A DNA stretch of 64,000 nucleotides. It comes from Lentzea fradiae (lineage in GTDB: Bacteria > Actinomycetota > Actinomycetes > Mycobacteriales > Pseudonocardiaceae). Below, piece after piece: positions 41,452 to 49,723 of this stretch (within the stretch, counting starts at the first letter, position 1; each line of letters opens with the position of its first letter). The notes beneath the pieces are model-generated. The model saw nothing but the letters and a program-made list of their open reading frames with translations, searched no databases and was not told the DNA's origin. Position numbers and translations under genes: made by a program. The stretch spans positions 62,001 to 126,000 of the forward strand of contig NZ_FNCC01000002.1 in the NCBI RefSeq assembly GCF_900100955.1, in the 5' to 3' direction.

Positions 41452-42492
41452 GTGCCTCTTTCGCTGTACCTGCTTGCCCTGGGCGTGTTCGCCATGGGCA
41501 CCTCGGAGTTCATGCTCGCCGGTCTGCTGCCGGCCATCGCGTCCGATCTCGGCGTGCCCGTGGGCACCGCCGGTCTGCTCACCTCGGCGTTCGCCGTCGG
41601 CATGGTCGTCGGCGCGCCGCTGATGGCGGTGGTGACGCGTGCCTGGTCGCCGCGTCTCAGCCTCGTCTTGTTCGTCGTCGTGTTCCTGGCCGCGCACGTC
41701 GTCGGCGCTGTCACCACGAACTTCGCCGTGCTGCTGGCGTCGAGGACGGTCGCCGCACTCGCGAACGCCGGGTTTCTCGCCGTGGCGCTGACGACGGCTT
41801 CTGCTTCTGTGCCACCGGAACGGCGTGGACGGGCACTCGCTGTGCTGCTGTCCGGCACGACGGTGGCCACGATCGCCGGTGTGCCGGGAGGAGCCTTGCT
41901 CGGCACCGCGTTCGGTTGGCGCGCAACGTTCTTCGCCGTGGCCGTGCTCTGCGTCCCGGCCGCACTCGGTGTGCTGAAAGGGGTTCCGGCCCGCCGGGAC
42001 CGGGTCGCCACCCCCGCGCTCCGGCCGGAGCTGGCCGAGCTGGGCAAGCCGCGGCTGGCGGCGGTCATCGTGCTCGCCGTGTTCGTGAACGCGGTGACGT
42101 TCGGGCACTTCACGTTCCTGGCCCCGGTCGTCACGGACGTCGCGGGGCTGGGCGAGTGGTGGGTGCCCGTCGCGCTCGTGCTGTTCGGCGTGGGGTCGTT
42201 CCTCGGCGTCCAGGCGGGCGGGCGGTTGTCCGACTTCGCGCCGCGGCCGGTCGTGCTGGCCGGTGGGCCGCTCGTGCTCGCCGGCTGGTGGAGCCTCGAC
42301 CTGCTCGGCACGAACCCGGTCGCCTTGCTGGTGCTGGTCTTCGTGCTCGGCGCGCTGTCGTTCGCGGTGGGCAGCACGGTGATCGCCCGCGTCCTGCACC
42401 ACGCGGGAGGCGCTCCCACGATGGCCGGTTCCTACGCGACGGCGGCGCTCAACGCCGGTGCCGTCATCGGGCCGGTCGTCTTTTCGGTCTGA
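41452..42492 (+). CDS. MFS drug exporter, chloramphenicol resistance (Cmx/CmlR) type, C-terminally shortened
   Basis: This is a 346-residue major-facilitator protein. It begins LSLYLLALGVFAMGTSEFMLAGLLPAIA and contains GTAGLLTSAFAVGMVVGAP and VLLSGTTVATIAGVPGGALLG, motifs strongly like Cmx/CmlR exporters. Family members are about 390 residues with 12 helices. This one stops after MAGSYATAALNAGAVIGPVVFSV, so the last helix is missing, and a terminator hairpin starts 10 bases later. Whether it still exports is uncertain. It is controlled by the leader just upstream. Confidence 0.85.
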   Translation: MPLSLYLLALGVFAMGTSEFMLAGLLPAIASDLGVPVGTAGLLTSAFAVGMVVGAPLMAVVTRAWSPRLSLVLFVVVFLAAHVVGAVTTNFAVLLASRTVAALANAGFLAVALTTASASVPPERRGRALAVLLSGTTVATIAGVPGGALLGTAFGWRATFFAVAVLCVPAALGVLKGVPARRDRVATPALRPELAELGKPRLAAVIVLAVFVNAVTFGHFTFLAPVVTDVAGLGEWWVPVALVLFGVGSFLGVQAGGRLSDFAPRPVVLAGGPLVLAGWWSLDLLGTNPVALLVLVFVLGALSFAVGSTVIARVLHHAGGAPTMAGSYATAALNAGAVIGPVVFSV

Positions 42493-42497
42493 GGCAA

Positions 42498-42539
42498 TGA
42501 AAACGGTCCCCGCACCTCTGCCCGAGGTGCGGGGACCGT
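42498..42539. terminator. bidirectional terminator between exporter and fadE5-like gene
   Basis: A perfect 15-bp stem (ACGGTCCCCGCACCT 42503-42517, AGGTGCGGGGACCGT 42525-42539) with a 7-base loop. On the minus strand it is followed by a TTTTCATT tail, so it mainly terminates the fadE5-like gene and also closes the exporter transcript. Confidence 0.85.
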
Positions 42540-42555
42540 GGTCTGCCGGAGAGCG

Positions 42556-44388
42556 TCAGAAGGCGCTCTCGTCGACGTCCATCAGCGAGTTGTCGGTGGA
42601 CTCCGCGATCTTGCGGCGCGCGGTCAGCTCCGGCAGCACGTTCTTCGCGAAGAACGACGCCACCGCGACCTTGCCCTCGTAGAACGCCTTGTCCTTGGCC
42701 GACGGCTCGCCGCCGAGCTTCTGCAGGGCGACCTCGGCCTGGCGCAGCAGCAGCCAGCCGATGAGCACGTCACCCGCGGTCATCAGCAGGCTGACCGAGT
42801 TCTGGCCGACCTTGTAGAGGTTGCGGACGTCCTCCTGCGACGAGGTCAGGAAGCCGACGAGCGAGCCGAGCATGCCCTGCAGGTCCTCGAGGGCCTGCTT
42901 GAGCAGCGCGCGCTCCTCCTTGAGCCGGCCGTTGCCGCCCTCGTTGTCGAGGAACGACTGGATCTCGCCGTTGATGTAGGCGAGCGCCTGGCCCTTGTCG
43001 CGGATGATCTTCCGGAAGAAGAAGTCCAGCGACTGGATGGCCGTGGTGCCCTCGTACAGGGAGTCGATCTTCGAGTCGCGGATGTACTGCTCGATCGGGT
43101 ACTCCTGCAGGAAGCCCGAACCGCCCAGCGTCTGCAGCGACTGCGCCAGCTGCTCGTACGCGCGCTCGGAGCCGACGCCCTTGACGATCGGCAGCAGCAG
43201 GTCGTTGACCTTGGTCGCGAGCTCAGCGTCCTCGCCCAGCTTCACCTTGTCCTGGAACGTCGCGGTGTACAGGTACACGGCGCGCAGGCCCTCGGCGTAC
43301 GCCTTCTGCAGCATCAGGCTGCGGCGCACGTCCGGGTGGTTGGTGATGGTGACGCGCGGCGCGGTCTTGTCCGTCATGCGCGTGAGGTCGGCGGACTGGA
43401 CGCGCTCCTTGGCGTAGGACAGCGCGTTCAGGTAGCCGGTCGACAGCGTCGCGATGGCCTTCGTGCCGACCATCATGCGGGCGTACTCGATGACGTCGAA
43501 CATCTGCGCGATGCCGTCGTGCACCTCGCCCAGCAGCCAGCCCTTGGCCGGGGTGCCGTGCTGGCCGAACGTCAGCTCGCACGTGGTGGACGCCTTGATG
43601 CCCATCTTGTGCTCGACGTTGGTCACGAAGGCGCCGTTGCGCTCACCCAGGTCACCGGTCTGCGGGTCGAAGTGGAACTTCGGCACGAGGAACAGCGACA
43701 GGCCCTTGGTGCCCGGCTTCGCCTCGATGCCTTCGCCCTCGGGACGCGCCAGCACCAGGTGCATGATGTTCTCGGTCAGGTCCTGGTCGGCGGACGTGAT
43801 GAACCGCTTCACGCCCTCGATGTGCCAGGAACCGTCGTCCTGCTTGATGGCCTTGGTGCGGCCCGCGCCGACGTCCGAACCGGCGTCCGGCTCGGTCAGC
43901 ACCATCGTGGCGCCCCAGCCGCGGTCGATCATCAGCTGCGCCCAGTGCTTGTCGCGCTCGGTGCCGTTGTTGTAGACGACCGTCGCGAAGCTCGGGCCCG
44001 CGAGGTACATGTAGACCGGCGGGTTCGCGCCGAGGATCAGCTCGGACGCGGCCCACGCGACCGAAGGCGGCGTGCCGAAGCCGCCCAGCTCCTCCGGCAG
44101 GAACATGCGGTACCACTCGCCGTCCCAGAGCGCCTTGTACGACTTCTTCAGCGACTCGGGCAGGGTGGCCGAGAACGTCGCCGGGTCGTACTTCGGCGGG
44201 TTGCGGTCGGCATCGGCGAAGGAGTCCGCGAGCGGACCCTCCGCGAGGGCCTTCATCTCGGCCAGAACGCCGCGAGCGGTGTCCTCGTCGGCCTGCTCGA
44301 ACGGCCCCTTGCCGAGGTGGTCCTGCACGTTGAAGACCTCGAACAGGTTGAACTCGAGATCCCGGACGTTGCTCTTGTAGTGGCCCAT
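42556..44388 (-). CDS. fadE5: acyl-CoA dehydrogenase, FadE5-like
   Basis: This is a 610-residue acyl-CoA dehydrogenase with the long C-terminal helical extension of the FadE5/very-long-chain type. It shows the N-terminal [16 protein letters not shown] block, the beta-domain [15 protein letters not shown], the substrate segment [19 protein letters not shown] (key residues FITSAD) and the C-domain [28 protein letters not shown] (catalytic Glu in YEGTT). Length matches M. tuberculosis FadE5 (611). In that species fadE5 is next to fadA2. Here it is 18 kb away but carries the same operator motif. The ATG at 44388 has GAGGAG about 14 bases upstream. Confidence 0.92.
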   Translation of the reverse strand: MGHYKSNVRDLEFNLFEVFNVQDHLGKGPFEQADEDTARGVLAEMKALAEGPLADSFADADRNPPKYDPATFSATLPESLKKSYKALWDGEWYRMFLPEELGGFGTPPSVAWAASELILGANPPVYMYLAGPSFATVVYNNGTERDKHWAQLMIDRGWGATMVLTEPDAGSDVGAGRTKAIKQDDGSWHIEGVKRFITSADQDLTENIMHLVLARPEGEGIEAKPGTKGLSLFLVPKFHFDPQTGDLGERNGAFVTNVEHKMGIKASTTCELTFGQHGTPAKGWLLGEVHDGIAQMFDVIEYARMMVGTKAIATLSTGYLNALSYAKERVQSADLTRMTDKTAPRVTITNHPDVRRSLMLQKAYAEGLRAVYLYTATFQDKVKLGEDAELATKVNDLLLPIVKGVGSERAYEQLAQSLQTLGGSGFLQEYPIEQYIRDSKIDSLYEGTTAIQSLDFFFRKIIRDKGQALAYINGEIQSFLDNEGGNGRLKEERALLKQALEDLQGMLGSLVGFLTSSQEDVRNLYKVGQNSVSLLMTAGDVLIGWLLLRQAEVALQKLGGEPSAKDKAFYEGKVAVASFFAKNVLPELTARRKIAESTDNSLMDVDESAF

Positions 44389-44424
44389 CTCGTCAGCTCA
44401 CTCCTCAGGGTCGGGGCGGAACGC

Positions 44425-44462
44425 CTACTGACCGGTAACAACAGAGTATTACTCGACAGTAA
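44425..44462. promoter_or_regulatory. TetR-type operator upstream of fadE5
   Basis: CTACTGACCGGTAA (44425-44438) and TTACTCGACAGTAA (44449-44462) match the CTACT-N4-AGTAR motif found at 22155 and 24875. Spacing here is 24 rather than 16 bases. The TTACT...AGTAA copy has perfect arms. The site lies 37-74 bases upstream of the start codon. Confidence 0.65.
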
Positions 44463-44614
44463 CCCCGGCAAGGCCGTCCACCCGCTGGTGGCGAACGGAA
44501 CACTCCTCCGCCCCGCCTGAATCGGACATGAGGGCCGGTCAGACGCCTGCCGGGCGCTCGGGGAGCGTCTTGAGAAATCCGTCGCCCGATGCCGGCGGCG
44601 AGGAGGTGCTCCGG

Positions 44615-45253
44615 CTAATCGAGCGCGGACGGACCGCTCAGCAGCAGCCCCGACCGGTAGGCCAGCGACACCGCGTGCGTCCGGTCGCGGGCGCTGAGCT
44701 TGCGCAGGATGCCCTTCACGTGGCTGCGCACGGTCTCCACGGACACCACGAGCTCGGCCGCGACCTGCTGGTTCTCCAGCCCCTCCGCGATGAGCGTGAG
44801 CACCTCGTACTCGCGCCGCGTCAGCACGGGCCGTTCCTTCGCCCGCAGGTCGGGGTGCGCGAAGCCGCGCGCCCGGCACGTCTCGGCGATCACCCGCATG
44901 ACCTGGCCCGGCTGGGCGCTGCGCGGCACGACGCCGCTGACGCCCGCCTCCCGCGCGACGGTCAGGTAGTTGCCGTGCGCGTGGGCGTCGCGGACGAGCC
45001 CGATGACGAGCAGCGCCGGGTCGCGGTCGACGAGCAGCCGCGTGAGGTGGCCGCCGGGGTCGATCAGGGAGTCGACGAGCAGGAGGTCGGGGCGCAGCCG
45101 CGCGTGCAGGCGCACGGCGGAGTGCAGGTCGCCCGCCGATCCCAGCCACCGCAGTCCTGGTGCGCGTCTGACCAGCGCACACAGACCCTCGCGGTACAGC
45201 GGGACAGGGTCGATGAGCGCGATGCCGGGAGCAGGCCGGCCTGGCGGGAGCAT
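44615..45253 (-). CDS. LuxR-type response regulator, receiver domain atypical
   Basis: This is a 212-residue two-domain regulator. The N-terminal receiver-like fold (IALIDPVPLYREGLCALV, LLLVDSLIDPGGHLTRLLV) retains a VDS in place of the usual D-x-x-M/P phosphorylation loop. The C-terminal LuxR HTH is canonical (LTRREYEVLTLIAEGLENQQVAAELVVSVETVRSHVKGILRKL, key residues LTxRExEVL and TVRSHV). The ATG at 45253 follows GGAGG at 5 bases. No histidine kinase is adjacent. The transmembrane symporter is divergent from it and may be a target. Confidence 0.85.
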   Translation of the reverse strand: MLPPGRPAPGIALIDPVPLYREGLCALVRRAPGLRWLGSAGDLHSAVRLHARLRPDLLLVDSLIDPGGHLTRLLVDRDPALLVIGLVRDAHAHGNYLTVAREAGVSGVVPRSAQPGQVMRVIAETCRARGFAHPDLRAKERPVLTRREYEVLTLIAEGLENQQVAAELVVSVETVRSHVKGILRKLSARDRTHAVSLAYRSGLLLSGPSALD

Positions 45254-45471
45254 CAGCACCTCCGTTCGTGCTTCCAGACGAGTGACGTCGTTCCCGCGGG
45301 GGCGTGACGCCGGTGAGTCCGTTCATGTGGATGAACAAGGGTCACGAATGTGATGCAAGAGCCGCGAACGTCTTCCGCCCGCGGCAACGGGCTCGTAAGA
45401 CCTACGTCACATATCCCATGCGGATGTGCCAGGTTCCGCCGCCCACAGACCTGGTGCTTCTCGCTGGCACA

Positions 45472-45487
45472 CGTGTGTGCACACACG
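45472..45487. promoter_or_regulatory. 16-bp perfect palindrome in the symporter leader
   Basis: CGTGTGTGCACACACG is perfectly self-complementary. It lies 11 bases before the symporter start and directly before its AGGAGG ribosome site (45489-45494). It could be an operator or an RNA hairpin modulating translation. The rest of the 245-base gap to the divergent LuxR gene shows only a short TCAC-gaat-GTGA repeat. Confidence 0.45.
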
Positions 45488-45498
45488 CAGGAGGTCAC

Positions 45499-47007
45499 AT
45501 GGGCACCCTCGACTGGCTGGTCGTGGTCGGCTACTTCTTCGTGATGGTGGCGATCGGACTCTGGTCGCGTGGGCGGATTCGCAACATCGCCGACTTCTTC
45601 ACCGCGGACGGCAGGATGCCGTGGTGGCTGTCCGGCATCTCGCACCACATGTCGGGCTACAGCGCCGTCATGTTCGTCGCCTTCGCGTCCGAGGCGTACC
45701 GGCTCGGCCTGACGGTCTACGTGTGGTGGGCGCTCACCATCGGCATCGGTGTCGGCATCGGCGCCTTCCTGTTCGCGCCGCGCTGGAACCGGCTGCGCTC
45801 CAAGCACGGCGTCGCCTCCCCGCTCGAGTACCTGGCCCAGCGCTACAACGTGCCCACCCAGCAGGTGATGGCCTACGCGGGAGCGCTGCTCAAGGTCGTC
45901 GACATCGCCGCCAAGTGGGCGGCCGTCGCGATCCTGCTGCGCGGCTTCGCCGGTGTGCCGATCACCTGGGGCATCGTGCTCATCGGCCTGGTCACGATGG
46001 TCTACTCCGTCCTCGGCGGCCTCTGGGCCGACGCCCTCACCGACTTCGGCCAGTTCGTCATCCAGGCGGCGGCGGGCTTCGCGATGTTCTTCGCCGTCGC
46101 GGGCCGCCTCGGCTGGGGCTTCCCCGCGACGATCTGGGACCGGTTGCCGGACAGCCACAGCGACCCGCTCGCCGGCCCGTACACCTCGACGTTCCTGATG
46201 GCGCTCTTCCTGATCAAGACGCTCGAGTACAACGGCGGCATGTGGAACCTGGCACAGCGCTACATGGCCGCGCCGTCCGGTTTCGCGGCCAAGCGGTCCG
46301 CGCTGCTGTCGGCCGCGCTGTGGCTCGTGTGGCCGCTCGTGCTGTTCCTGCCCATGTGGGCCGCTCCGCTGATCGTGCCGGGCCTGGAGGGCGCGCAGGC
46401 GGAGAACGCCTACATCGAGATGGGCAAGGAGATGCTGCCCGCGGGCATGGTCGGCCTCGTCCTGGCCGGCTTCTTCTCGCACACGATGGCGATGGTCTCC
46501 TCCGACGCCAACGTGATCGCGGCCGTCGTCAACCGCGACATGCTGCCGCACCTGTGGAAGAAGGTCAGGACGTTCTCGGCGGAGAACCAGCTCCTGCTGG
46601 CTCGTGTCACGACGTTCTCGTTCATCGGCCTGAGCATGGTCATCGCCATCGCCTCCGGGGGACAGGGCTTCGTGCTGAAGGTCGTCGTCGACCTCGTCGC
46701 CGCCACGATGGGCCCGATCGCCATCCCGCTGATGCTCGGCCTGCTCCCGTGGTTCCGCCGGGTCGGCTCCACCGCCGCCATCGCCTCGGTCGTCGGCGGT
46801 CTCGGCCTGTGGGCGTTCCTCTACGTCGAGCAGATGAACAAGGCAGCCTGGGTCACCAAGGGCGTGCTCGTGTCGTGGCCGCTGCTGCTGTCGCTCATCC
46901 TCTACCTGGCCATCGGCTTCCTGAAGAAGGAGCCGAGCAGCGAACGGGATGTCCTGCTCGACTCGCTCGGTTCCGACGAGCCGGAGCAGGAGAAGGTGAA
47001 GGCGTAA
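45499..47007 (+). CDS. sodium:solute symporter (SSS) family transporter
   Basis: This is a 502-residue membrane protein with about 13 helices. It contains the SSS signatures (GYFFVMVAIGLWSRGR, PWWLSGISHHMSGYSAVMF, and YLAQRYNVPTQQVMAYAG). It imports a small solute with sodium; the substrate (sugar, carboxylate or amino acid) is not determinable. The ATG has AGGAGG 5 bases upstream. The C-terminus is a charged tail (SSERDVLLDSLGSDEPEQE). Confidence 0.9.
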   Translation: MGTLDWLVVVGYFFVMVAIGLWSRGRIRNIADFFTADGRMPWWLSGISHHMSGYSAVMFVAFASEAYRLGLTVYVWWALTIGIGVGIGAFLFAPRWNRLRSKHGVASPLEYLAQRYNVPTQQVMAYAGALLKVVDIAAKWAAVAILLRGFAGVPITWGIVLIGLVTMVYSVLGGLWADALTDFGQFVIQAAAGFAMFFAVAGRLGWGFPATIWDRLPDSHSDPLAGPYTSTFLMALFLIKTLEYNGGMWNLAQRYMAAPSGFAAKRSALLSAALWLVWPLVLFLPMWAAPLIVPGLEGAQAENAYIEMGKEMLPAGMVGLVLAGFFSHTMAMVSSDANVIAAVVNRDMLPHLWKKVRTFSAENQLLLARVTTFSFIGLSMVIAIASGGQGFVLKVVVDLVAATMGPIAIPLMLGLLPWFRRVGSTAAIASVVGGLGLWAFLYVEQMNKAAWVTKGVLVSWPLLLSLILYLAIGFLKKEPSSERDVLLDSLGSDEPEQEKVKA

Positions 47008-47135
47008 CCCGCCCGGTTCCGGCGGCGGCGCACCCGGACCGGGTCGCCGCCGCTGACGCGCTTGTGACCTGATGGTTGCCGTGTCGTGCGTCATCGTCAC
47101 GAGACTCCGGCAACTCGGACATGCACAGTGGACGC

Positions 47136-47552
47136 ATGGGTAAGTGGTGTCCCGCGGACGATGCCGAGCTGGCCACGGGCTGGCGGCTCTGGCTGGAGCT
47201 GAGCGACCGCGTCTTCCCGGGCCCGTCCTGGGACGGCACGCCCGCCGGCGCCATCCACCAGGTCCGCGGGCTGCTCGCGGCGTGCGAGTCGATCAGGACG
47301 GACTACCTCGCCGAGACCACCCGCCCCTCCGTGGCCCTGCTGCAGCTGTTGCAGTCGATGGTCTTCGTGGCCTCCTTCCCGGTCGACCTCTGGCACGACG
47401 ACACGTACCCGCTGGACGACGAACGCGCCGAGCTGCTGCACGGCGACCTCGCGTCGTTCGCCGACCACGTGGCCGGGGTGCGGGCCGCGCTGGCGCAGGG
47501 CGGCGGCTGGGTGGAACTGGACCGGCGTCCGTGGGGACTCCCGGTCGACTGA
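47136..47552 (+). CDS. hypothetical protein
   Basis: This is a 138-residue helical protein (ATGWRLWLELSDRVFPGPSW, VRGLLAACESIRTDYLAE, LLQLLQSMVFVASFPVDLW) without recognised domains, signal peptide or membrane helix. It stands at the left edge of the cyclic-nucleotide-themed locus, on the same strand as the Crp/Fnr gene 36 bases downstream. I do not recognise it. Confidence 0.6.
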   Translation: MGKWCPADDAELATGWRLWLELSDRVFPGPSWDGTPAGAIHQVRGLLAACESIRTDYLAETTRPSVALLQLLQSMVFVASFPVDLWHDDTYPLDDERAELLHGDLASFADHVAGVRAALAQGGGWVELDRRPWGLPVD

Positions 47553-47588
47553 CCGCCGTTCTCCCCTGCCTGGCGGCACACTGGGCGG

Positions 47589-48212
47589 GTGAGCACCCAG
47601 TTGCACGCGGCGCTGTCGAGGATCGGCACCAGGACGGCGTTCCCGCGTGGCGGCATGATCGTCCGCCAGCACGAGGTCGCGGTGTCGGTGCTGTACGTCG
47701 AGCGGGGCATCTGCCGGGTCGCCCACCTGTCCGCCAACGGCAGGGAGAGCCTGCTCGCCCTGCGCGGGGCCGGCGAGCTGATCGGTGACTTCGGCGTCCT
47801 GGCCGGACGCCCGCGCACCGCGATGGTGACGGCGGTGACCGAGGTGGTCGGCCTCGTCGTGCCCGCGGCGAGGTTCGAGCGGCTCGCCGAGGACGAGCCG
47901 GAGGTGGGCAGGGAGCTGATGCGGCGGCTCGTGCTGCGGGTGGAGGAGGCCAACACCAAGCGCGTCGACCTGGGCACCCTGCCGACCCGGCAGCGGCTCG
48001 CCCGGCTGCTGCTGGAGCTCGTCACGACCTACGGCGACGACGTCGGCTCGCTGCTGACCCAGGAGGAGCTCGGGCACGCGATCGGGGCTACCAGGGAGTC
48101 CGTGGTCCGCGCGTTGCGGGGGATGCGGGAGGACGGGCTGGTCAGCACCGCGCGGCGCACGATCGTCGTGCTGCGGCGGGACCTGCTGGCCGCCGAGAGC
48201 GCCGGGTCATGA
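47589..48212 (+). CDS. Crp/Fnr family regulator 1
   Basis: This is a 207-residue Crp/Fnr protein. The N-terminal cNMP-type beta-roll (residues about 15-100) has the phosphate-cassette region IGDFGVLAGRPRTAMV, in which the conserved Glu is replaced by Asp and the Arg is kept. The dimer helix precedes a C-terminal winged HTH (LTQEELGHAIGATRESVVRALRGM). The GTG start probably belongs to a leaderless message (CACACT 9 bases upstream). Its 3' end overlaps the convergent PycTM-like gene by 6 bases. It likely senses a nucleotide or redox ligand; with the altered cassette, ligand binding is uncertain. Confidence 0.87.
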   Translation: MSTQLHAALSRIGTRTAFPRGGMIVRQHEVAVSVLYVERGICRVAHLSANGRESLLALRGAGELIGDFGVLAGRPRTAMVTAVTEVVGLVVPAARFERLAEDEPEVGRELMRRLVLRVEEANTKRVDLGTLPTRQRLARLLLELVTTYGDDVGSLLTQEELGHAIGATRESVVRALRGMREDGLVSTARRTIVVLRRDLLAAESAGS

Positions 48213-48611
48213 CGCGATCACGATCCACGTGACCAGGAACCCGGCCGACACGATCCACAGCACCAGCGCGCGTCTCAGCGCCCGGTACTTCGAGCGCGCC
48301 ACTCGGGCGAGGGTGTGGGCATAGGCCCAGCCCTCCTCGTCGCCGGACGGCAGCCGGGCGGGTCGCCTCGGCAGCAGCGCCCGCACCAGGAAGACGGCCG
48401 ACGCCGCCAGCGTCACCGCGGAGAGCCCGAACGCGACGAGCGCCACCACGTTCCACACCCCCGCCGCGCGGGCGACCGGACCGAGCAGCGGTCGCTGGCT
48501 CGCGGCCGCGGCGGCCAGCCCCGCCACGGCGGTCGCGCACAACCCCGCCTTCCCGTCCGCGTTCCTGATCCACGCTCTGCTCCGCCGGATGGCCAGTTCC
48601 GGTCCGCTCAT
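48207..48611 (-). CDS. PycTM-like small membrane protein (Pycsar-type effector candidate)
   Basis: This is a 134-residue protein. It shows a short amphipathic N-terminus, the RNADGKAGLCATAVAG segment starting the first helix, a second helix (VVALVAFGLSAVTLAASAVFLV), a cytosolic helix with ARVARSKYRALRRA, and a final membrane helix (VLWIVSAGFLVTWIVIAS). The ADxKA...KYR-LR pattern is that of the PycTM (Pycsar effector) family, whose members can permeabilise the membrane on a cyclic-nucleotide signal. The ATG at 48611 has GGGGA 4-8 bases upstream. It shares a divergent promoter region, with a Crp-like box, with Crp/Fnr gene 2. The assignment rests on pattern only. Confidence 0.62.
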   Translation of the reverse strand: MSGPELAIRRSRAWIRNADGKAGLCATAVAGLAAAAASQRPLLGPVARAAGVWNVVALVAFGLSAVTLAASAVFLVRALLPRRPARLPSGDEEGWAYAHTLARVARSKYRALRRALVLWIVSAGFLVTWIVIAS

Positions 48612-48694
48612 GTCGTCCCCGTTCTCCCGAGACCACTGTTCATGATCTTCGGGTTGAACGGAAACAGCTGATCGTGTGCGAGCTCGCGGTGCTT

Positions 48695-48714
48695 TCTGCG
48701 ACATTTGCCGCAGA
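48695..48714. promoter_or_regulatory. Crp/Fnr-type binding site in the divergent promoter
   Basis: TCTGCGACATTTGCCGCAGA has perfect 6-bp arms around 8 bases, and its core TGCGA-N6-CCGCA matches the TGNGA-N6-TCNCA Crp box in seven of eight fixed positions. It lies 85 bases upstream of the PycTM-like start and 217 bases upstream of Crp/Fnr gene 2. It is a natural target for either Crp-like protein. The rest of the 319-base gap shows nothing recognised except a CATGTACATG palindrome near 48779. Confidence 0.5.
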
Positions 48715-48930
48715 CCGTCCGGCCCGTGCCGCGGTACTACTCCGGGGGTGTCCAGTTTCTCGTCCGGAAGGGACGATTCATGTACATGTCGCTTGGCATA
48801 GGACGCCGGGGTGCACCCGGTTCGTGCGGTGCTGATTGACGCGCTATTGTTCTCGCGCTTCGGCTGATGGCGAGAAGCGAACTCCTCTCTTCTTCTGACA
48901 GATTCCTTCCTCGGCGTTCGTGGAGGTCGG

Positions 48931-49641
48931 TTGACTCACGACGGCAGTGGCTGGCCGGTGCGGACTCTTCTCGGCAGGTTGTCCGCGGCGGCGCGGAAAA
49001 GCGTGCTCGCGCTCGGAACGGAACGGTTCAGAGGTCCTGGCGAGTCGATCCTGCGCCAGGGCGAGCACGGCACCGACGTGATCCTGCTGCTGTCCGGCTA
49101 CGTCAAGGTCGAGGTCGACCTCCCACGCGGGGAGAGAACCCTGCTGGCCGTGCGCACCGCCGGTGACCTGGTCGGGGAGATGGGGCCGCTGGAGCGCAGG
49201 CCCCGCAGTGCGAGCGTGCGGACGTGCGTCCCGATCCGCTACCGGTCCATCGCGTGGACCGACTGGGAGCGGTTCCTCGGAGCGCACCCGGCGGCGGCGC
49301 TCGAGTTCGGCCGGATGCTGTCCGCGCGGTTGCGGTCGGCCAACGAACGGAGGCTGGACGCGGCGGTCTCCCGGCGCGTCCCGGTCAAGATCGCGCGCGT
49401 GGTGGACGAGTTGTTCACCGTGCACGGAACTCCGGTGGAATCCGGCGTGGCGTTGTCGGTCCCGATCACGCAGCGGGAGCTGGCGTCGTTGGCGGGGGTC
49501 TCGCTCTCGGCCACGGAATCGGAACTGCGTGAACTCGAAAACAGTGGTCTGCTCAAGTGGAAGTACCGCGGTTGTCTGCTCCTCGACAGCGTCGAGCTGA
49601 AGCGGCGCGCGGAGAATTTTCCCGACAACCCCCTCCAGTAG
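48931..49641 (+). CDS. Crp/Fnr family regulator 2 with intact cNMP-binding cassette
   Basis: This is a 236-residue Crp/Fnr protein. The beta-roll contains RQGEHGTDVILLLSGYVKVEV and a complete phosphate-binding cassette VGEMGPLERRPRSASV (Glu and Arg at the cyclic-nucleotide-contacting positions, followed by Ser-Ala). The C-terminal HTH (ITQRELASLAGVSLSATESELREL) is less conserved. The TTG start is supported by GGAGG 5 bases upstream. It is 82 bases ahead of the cyclase-like gene and same-stranded, so it probably heads the operon and could read the cyclase product. Confidence 0.85.
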   Translation: MTHDGSGWPVRTLLGRLSAAARKSVLALGTERFRGPGESILRQGEHGTDVILLLSGYVKVEVDLPRGERTLLAVRTAGDLVGEMGPLERRPRSASVRTCVPIRYRSIAWTDWERFLGAHPAAALEFGRMLSARLRSANERRLDAAVSRRVPVKIARVVDELFTVHGTPVESGVALSVPITQRELASLAGVSLSATESELRELENSGLLKWKYRGCLLLDSVELKRRAENFPDNPLQ

Positions 49642-49723
49642 GGAATGTCGTTCGTCTGTTCCGGTGGAAAGTTCCGGCGGAGCGCGCCATCGGCGCCGAC
49701 GCTCCGTCCTGAAAGGAAGTGGA

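Noticed and set aside
45253-47100. Long minus-strand open frame antisense to the symporter
   Set aside because: His/Arg/Gln-rich shadow; the plus strand has transmembrane segments and a good ribosome site.
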